From contig NC_057861.1 in the NCBI RefSeq assembly GCF_019393635.1, positions 663,336,232 to 663,400,231 on the forward strand: a stretch of DNA of 64,000 nucleotides, in the 5' to 3' direction. The translations under genes were made by a program, and so were the position numbers. Positions 58,920 through 64,000 of this stretch are shown piece by piece. The DNA comes from Dromiciops gliroides. Its lineage: Eukaryota; Chordata; Mammalia; Microbiotheria; Microbiotheriidae. Under the pieces are notes generated by a model. The model was not told the DNA's origin and did not search any database. It worked only from the letters and a program-made list of their open reading frames with translations. The first letter of the stretch is position 1, and each line of letters begins with the position of its first letter.

Positions 58920-59255
58920 GGATTGGACCCAGGCATAGTAAATATTGTGAGCAAAGCCAGGGGAGAATAAAATAAGTGTCTGAGGGCTGAGGAGTAAAAA
59001 GTACCTGACCATAAAGGCCTGGTAGAGGAAGTCAACAGTACAGCTGGGGGAGAGATGAGAAATGACTGGCCTGGATGCCATCCTTAAAAGGAGGTTCTTA
59101 GGAGAGCTATAAAATCAGAAGGAAAGGTCACAGAAATAGAGTGAACTTCCATGTCTGAATTCCAGGTTTGCTGTGAGGCTTTAGAATAAGGAGTTGGGGC
59201 ATGGCTGGAAAAGTTAGGAGGGCAGCCTAATAAGAAATCTTCCCTTTGGTTGCTT
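58920..59255 (+). repeat. Unnamed dispersed repeat, right part
   Basis: It is similar to 23600-23900: GGGGGAGAGATGAGAAATGA, CATCCTTAAAAGGAGGTTCT and GAAAAGTTAGGAGGGCAGCC correspond in order. The left part of the family is absent, so it is 5'-truncated or cut by the SINE. Confidence 0.5.
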
Positions 59256-59720
59256 TAATGGTTGTAAACTTTCCAGGATTCTCTCTTTTTGTTGTCCTTG
59301 GGCAGTGACTAATGATTTCCAAAGTCAAGTCCTTCTTTTAACTAGGTCTCTAGACCTTAGAGTTCTCAATGTGAAGCACTGGCAACTGATCATGCCCTTT
59401 GGCTTGGTCTTCCAAGTGGTCACATACAGCCTTATCACACCTCTAATGCAAATTAAGCTGAGCTAACAAGAGCTACTTAGGCCTGACATTTGGAGGTTTT
59501 ATTAGGAGTGCCTCAATAAAGTAGTTTCTTTAAACATAAATAGTTCTTGAGAAGAGAAATATATAAAGGGTCCAACAACCTACCCTGTGACCCACAGGCT
59601 TTATGGGGATGTTGTAGTAAAGACAAGTCCAGAATTTAGGAATATGTAAAGTTCTATTTTCTGGGTGTCAAATAAATAATAATAGATGGCTATTAAGAAG
59701 TGATTTAAAATAACCAAACA
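59256..59720. other. No recognisable gene
   Basis: Mixed sequence. CAATAAAGTAGTTTC near 59513 might belong to an old LTR but no partner feature was found. Confidence 0.3.
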
Positions 59721-60497
59721 TGGGGCAGAGCCAAGATAGTGGAAGAAAGGCTGTGACTCTCCCAGCTCCCATACCTCCAAAAATAATGCCATGAGCCAAC
59801 TCTTGGAGCAGCATAACCCACATAAAAACAAAGTGAGACTTTTCCAGCCAAAGATGTCTTAATTATGTGACTGGGATCACATGCTATTCGGGCTGAGAGA
59901 GCAGCACAGCACATGGAGCAGGACCAGCATCAAGAAGGCAGTGCCTCCAGAACCTCAGAATGTTTAGCTGCTTCTTCTGAAGCTCTGCTCATGGAGCAGT
60001 GAGAGGGTCTAGCCACTGTGGGAAATAGCTTCAGTCTGTTCTGGAACTGGGGTGAGGCACCCATGTTCTGAACCAGCAAGCAAACTCTAGGAACAGCCAC
60101 CCAGTGGGGGAAGAACACAGGCATGCCAAGATTCCAAGCATAGAGAATCATATTTCAATCAGACTTCTGTTTCTGGGTCAAGGAGAAAGCAGGTCATGGT
60201 GACTCACAGGTCAGGCAGGCTGAGAACAAGCCCAATCACCCCCTGTACCACACTGTAGCTTGGAACAATGTTTCCTGGAAACAAGGCTACACTTTAAGAT
60301 AGAGTTAAGGGGACAGCTAGGTGGCACAGAGGATAAAGCACTGGCCCTGGATTCAGGAGGACCTGAGTTCAAATCCAGCCTCAGACACTTGATATTTACC
60401 AGCTGTGTGATCCTGGGCAAGTCACTTAACCCCCATTACCCCACAAAAAAGGAATTAAAAGACAAGAAATAAGGGATCAAGATGAGTAGACAAAAGG
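59721..60497 (+). mobile_element. L1 5' UTR, interrupted at the start of ORF1
   Basis: It opens with GGGGCAGAGCCAAGATAGTG, the standard L1 5' terminus, and has a GC-richer leader of about 580 bases; a SINE follows at 60310-60450. At 60480 the words ATCAAGATGAGTAGACAAAA match the ORF1 start (MSRQ-like; compare the ATG at 14733). Sequence then switches to a HAL1 5' end, so the rest of this L1 lies beyond the inserted element. Confidence 0.65.
60310..60450 (+). repeat. WSINE1-like SINE
   Basis: GGACAGCTAGGTGGCACAGA through TGTGTGATCCTGGGCAAGTC to a short A tail, inserted in the L1 leader. Confidence 0.9.
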
Positions 60498-61118
60498 GGG
60501 TGCAGAGACAGCATGGCAGAGGAAAGACATTAAGTGCACAGAGCTCCTGATACAATTACCCCCAAAACAGCAAAAAAGAACCCCTGGAGCAGAAAACCCC
60601 ACAAAAATACTGGCTGAGATTATTTTCAAGCTATAGGCAGATTAAAGGGGGCCATGCTAAACTGCAAGTAAAATCCAATACCACAATCTAGCATACAGAG
60701 ACCCCAGGAATGCCTCACCAGAGGAACTAACCCCAAAACCTCTGAATTAGCTGCAGCACAGTTGTCTTCTGCAACTGAGTTTGCAGTTGGGTGACAGGGC
60801 TGAATGGCTGGGGGGGGGGGTTGGGGGGGCGGTGCAAGGGTGTCAGCGGGACCTAGGGAGGAAATTGGCTATCCCACCCCAGCAGGGAACCAGAAAGAAA
60901 TCCTGAGTGGCAGGAAGCCCAGGTGGGGGAGGGGCGCAGGCTCATCTAAGCTAAGAACCACCAGAGCACTCTGCTGGCTGGATAACTAGCAAGTTGGCTT
61001 GAGGTTAACTTTGAACCAGAGAACAAGCCAGATGAGAGAAAAACCTGCCTTCCCTCAAACCCAAACACTTGGCACCCTCTAAAGCTTGGAACAGTCAAGC
61101 TTAGAAGTAGGGCTCCAG
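60498..61118 (+). mobile_element. HAL1 5' UTR, left arm of the PDK2 chimera
   Basis: It is collinear with the minus-strand leader 15524-14920: shared words include GAGCAGAAAACC, ATACTGGCTGAGA, CCTCTGAATTAGCTGCAGCA, CAGCAGGGAACCAGAAAGAA and CCCAGGTGGGGGAGGGG. It stops about 185 bases before the expected ORF1 start, where PDK2 sequence takes over. A G-rich run at 60811-60832 is a local oddity. Confidence 0.8.
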
Positions 61119-62984
61119 AAGGAGCAGGCTAGGTGGCTGGCCCGGGGGTCGCGAGCCGGAGTTGAACGAAGCTGGGCACCAGAGTGGGGCCGTCGCCGTT
61201 GCTGCCACCTTCGCCACTGCCACCACTGCCATGCGCTGGGTCCGGGCGCTGCTAAAGAACGTGTCCCTAGCCGGGGCTCCCAAGTACATGGAGCATTTCA
61301 GCAAGTTTCTGGACTTTGGGTCTAGCAATGCCTGTGAAAAAAAACGTCCTTCACCTTCCTAAGGCAGGAGCTGCCTGTGCGGCTGGCCAATATAATGAAG
61401 GAGATCAATTTGCTTCCAGACCGGGTACTAGGAACTCTTTCAGTGCAGCTAGTGCGGAGTTGGTACATCCAAAGTCTTCTGGACATCATGGAGTTCCTGG
61501 ACAAAGACCATGAGGACCACTGGACCCTGGAACAGTTCACAGATGCCTTGGTCACAATCCGTAACCGGCACAATGATGTGGTGCCCACTATGTCCCAGGG
61601 CATGCTGGAGTACAAGGAGGCCTACGGTGATGACCCTGTGTCCAACCAGAACATCCAATACTTCCTAGACCAATTCTATCTCAGCCGGATCTCTATCCGA
61701 ATGCTCATCAACCAGCATACGTTGATCTTTGATGGCAGCACGAACCCTGCCCACCCCAAATATATTGACAGCATCGATCCCAACTGTGATGTTTCCGAGG
61801 TGGTGAAAGATGCCTATGATATGGCCAAACTCCTGTGTGACAAATATTATATGGCTTCCCCCAGCTTGGAGATCCAAGAGCTCAATGCCTCCAACTCCAA
61901 ACAGCCCATCCATATGGTCTATGTCTCCTCTCATCTCTACCACATGCTCTTTGAGCTTTTTAAGAATGCCATGTGGCCAACTGTGGATAGCCATGAATAC
62001 AGCCTCACACTCCCACCCATCAAAGTGATGGTAGCCTTAGGTGAGGAAAATCTGTCTATCAAAATGAGTGACCGGGGCGGGGGTGTTCCTTTGCGGAAGA
62101 TTGAGAGGCTCTTCAGCTACGTGTACTCCACATCTCTCACCCCTTAGCCGGGCTCCGGGGGAACCCCATTGGCTGGTTTTGGCTCTGGACTCCCCATATC
62201 CCACCTTTATGCCAAGTACTTCCAGGGTGACCTGCAGCTCTTCTCCATGGAGGGCTTCAGAACTGACGCTGTCATCGATCTAAAGGCCCTGTCGACAGAT
62301 TCTGCGGAGCATCTGCCTGTCTACAGCAAGTCCGCGGGGCGTCACTACCAGACCATCCAGGAAGCAGGCGACTGGTGTGTTCCCAGCACAGAGCCCAAGA
62401 ACACATCCACCTACCAAGTCAGCTGGACAGGCTGCTACTGGCGGAGACCTTGGAAGGGTTTCCATTGCTGGCAAGTCCCCTTCTGGCTTTGCAATGATGA
62501 CCATGAGGACAGATGGATCTCTTTAAGGACTGGTCACCCTGGTGACCTTCTCCCTGTGTCTACCACCCTAAGGGATCAGGGGGGATATGACCCTGATCAC
62601 CTGTCTCTGTTTCCATAGAAACAATGGTGATGCCCTTTACTACACTGGCCCCCAGGTGCCAATTTCTGTCTCCATAGAGATCCCTAGGGAGGTGCTTCCC
62701 TTTGGACTTTACCCTCTACCCTAACCATCTCACGTTGGGGTGTGGGGAGACGGGAGAGAGCTCTCCCTGATTACCTGACTATTTCTATTGCAGCCCCAGT
62801 GATACCCTCGTTACAGTGGCCCCCAGGTGCCAATATTTGTCTCCATAGAGTCCTGGGGAGACCCCTAGGGTGGTCTACCTGGTGATTTTCCCCCTTACCC
62901 GCACCATGCTAAGGGAAGAGGAAGGGTCCCCTTGATGACTTGTGTTGTTTTCCTTGACTATGGCCTCTAGGTTCCAATCTCTTA
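61119..62984 (+). pseudogene. PDK2: PDK2 retrocopy (pyruvate dehydrogenase kinase 2), intronless
   Basis: From the ATG at 61231 the product reads MRWVRALLKNVSLAGAPKYM, the start of PDK2, the mitochondrial kinase that inactivates pyruvate dehydrogenase. Ten residues after EHFSKF are deleted in frame, then one extra A in an A8 run (61337-61344) shifts the frame. From 61377 the frame is open for 256 codons through the regulatory helical domain and into the GHKL ATPase domain ([18 protein letters not shown]). A TAG at 62145 replaces a conserved Gln; beyond it [20 protein letters not shown] and the C-terminus [13 protein letters not shown] (to 62423) remain, and the natural stop has become TGG. 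The Arg after the N-box NAM is Trp. GC content stays high; 62427-62984 is taken as 3' UTR. No introns and no poly(A) were seen. It should not make active kinase. Confidence 0.9.
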
Positions 62985-64000
62985 ATTGGCAAAACTGTGT
63001 ATAATCTTGCAGAGGAAAAAATGTGACTTCAATGAAAAAGAGGACTTTCAGGCATTTGTGATGAAAAGAACTGAACTTAATAGAAAATTTGACTTTCAAA
63101 TACAAGACACTAGAGAAGCATAAAAAGGTAAACAGGAAAAAGAAATCATGAGGAATATTAAAAGATTAAACTGTTGACACTGCTACATGGGAAGATAATA
63201 CTTTGAACCCATAAGAACTTTATCAGTATTAGGGTAGCTGAAAGGAATAATACACTTAGAAGACACAGGTATGAACTTAATATGAAGGGATAATATCTGT
63301 AAAGATTTTAATTTTTGTTTATCCTTGTTCTTTGTGAGGCAAACTGGGTGGGGTTTCTTATGTCTGGGGATGGATTTGGGCTCAGGACATACTGGGTCCA
63401 GTGCTCATGCTTTGTCCACTGTCACACCTAGCTAACCCATTATGACATCTTTAAAATAGGGTTGAGGGGTAAGAGGAATGCATTGGGGGAGGGGGAAGGG
63501 GAAAGGTGGACTGGGGAGAGGTAGCTTACATGAAGGAAACAAGAAAAAAGCTTTTGGAGGAGAAGGGAAGAAGGGGAAGGAGTGAGATAGTGAGTGAAAC
63601 TTACTATCATCAGAATTGACTCAGAAAAGGAATAACATACATATGCAAGTGGGTATAGTAATATACTTTTGCCCTGAGGGAAAGTGGGAGGGGAAGAAGA
63701 TAATGGGGGGTGAAGAAGAGGGGAAGGAGGGAAGGGAAGTTTGGGGGAGGGAGCAGTAAAAAGCAAAACACTTTCAAGGAAGGTGAAGATGTTATGCATA
63801 ACAGCAGATATATAACATATATTGAATTGCTTGATTAGATAGGGAGAGTTGAGTAGGGAGGGAGGCAGAAAAATTTAGAAAATAGAATTAGTTCAAAGAC
63901 CTTAACCTCATAAGAGTGGGTTCAAGGGGGGAATAACATACATGCCCAATTGGGAGGGGTAATCTATTTAACCCTACAGGAAAGTAGCAGGGGAAGAGGA
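62985..64000 (+). mobile_element. HAL1 ORF1 end and downstream region, right arm of the chimera
   Basis: At about 62985 the sequence returns to HAL1: GCAAAACTGTGTATAATCTT equals the ORF1 C-terminal coding of the copy at 13875. The ORF1 end (FVMKRTELNRKFDFQIQD-like, stop at 63121) follows, then the same region after ORF1 with GGTAAACAGGAAAAAG, the captured SINE fragment and GA-rich blocks collinear with 13440-12905. It continues past the window edge. The minus-strand frames of 76 and 119 codons here are shadows. Confidence 0.85.
63325..63437 (-). repeat. Ancient SINE fragment inside HAL1 (antisense to it)
   Basis: The reverse complement reads AGCTAGGTGTGACAGTGGAC, CAAAGCATGAGCACTGGACC and CCAGACATAAGAAACCCCAC. 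It shares the shortened body with 13455-13567 at the equivalent HAL1 position. Confidence 0.75.

Noticed and set aside
61665-61994. 109-codon minus-strand frame opposite PDK2
   Set aside because: It is a shadow of the conserved PDK2 coding strand.
62780-62800. Splice-acceptor-like TTTCTATTGCAG suggesting an intron in PDK2
   Set aside because: It lies well after the PDK2 stop in presumed 3' UTR, and the coding part is continuous without introns.
1-64000. tRNA genes, CRISPR arrays, bacterial operons or ribosome binding sites
   Set aside because: The tRNA-like heads all belong to SINEs lacking a complete cloverleaf. Regular repeats are microsatellites without spacers, and the window is clearly vertebrate nuclear DNA.

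Overview
This window looks like intergenic, repeat-dense nuclear DNA from a marsupial. The diagnostic signal is a tRNA-headed SINE (head GGCAGCTAGGTGGCACAGTGG, body ending GGCAAGTCACTTAACCCCA) present about 17 times, often with clean target-site duplications. The same SINE type is familiar as WSINE1/MIR-CORE SINEs of metatherians. MAR1- and THER1/MIR-type SINEs, marsupial-style L1, half-L1 (HAL1), L2, CR1/L3 and RTE-like LINE remnants accompany it. The base composition is AT-rich and CpG-poor. No functional host gene with introns, no RNA gene and no CRISPR or prokaryotic feature was recognised; nearly every long reading frame lies inside a retroelement or simple repeat.

Layout: 1-330 is a GC-rich edge fragment I could not assign. 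About 2990-9614 holds three old HAL1 copies in a row, all on the minus strand, two of them interrupted by L1 3' ends. 11.3-17.2 kb is an old L2 on the plus strand, opened by SINEs and by a complete-ended HAL1 (11998-15524) with a 15-bp target duplication and a readable ORF1. 17.2-33.5 kb is a mosaic of decayed L2/L3, SINEs, L1 ends and simple repeats with some apparently unique stretches. 33.5-34.0 kb is a solo LTR. 34.4-49.4 kb carries several L1 insertions, including two truncated ORF2 copies with recognisable reverse transcriptase (38103-40435 plus strand; 46941-49396 minus strand). 51.8-56.3 kb has L2 and CR1/L3 relics.

Two host-gene retrocopies were recognised: a decayed PCBP2 processed pseudogene (about 57245-58550) and a well-preserved PDK2 retrocopy (about 61120-62985). 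The PDK2 copy is the most interesting object here. It is not flanked by its own poly(A) tail and unique DNA; it sits in sense orientation between a HAL1 5' UTR (60498-61118) and the end of the same HAL1 family's ORF1 plus downstream sequence (62985-64000, running off the window), replacing about 1 kb of HAL1. This looks like a HAL1-mRNA-HAL1 chimera, itself inserted just after the ORF1 start of another L1. The two HAL1 copies also share an antisense SINE fragment at the same internal position, so that HAL1 lineage carried a captured SINE before it dispersed.

All assignments come from reading the sequence against remembered family consensus sequences; boundaries of old repeats are approximate.
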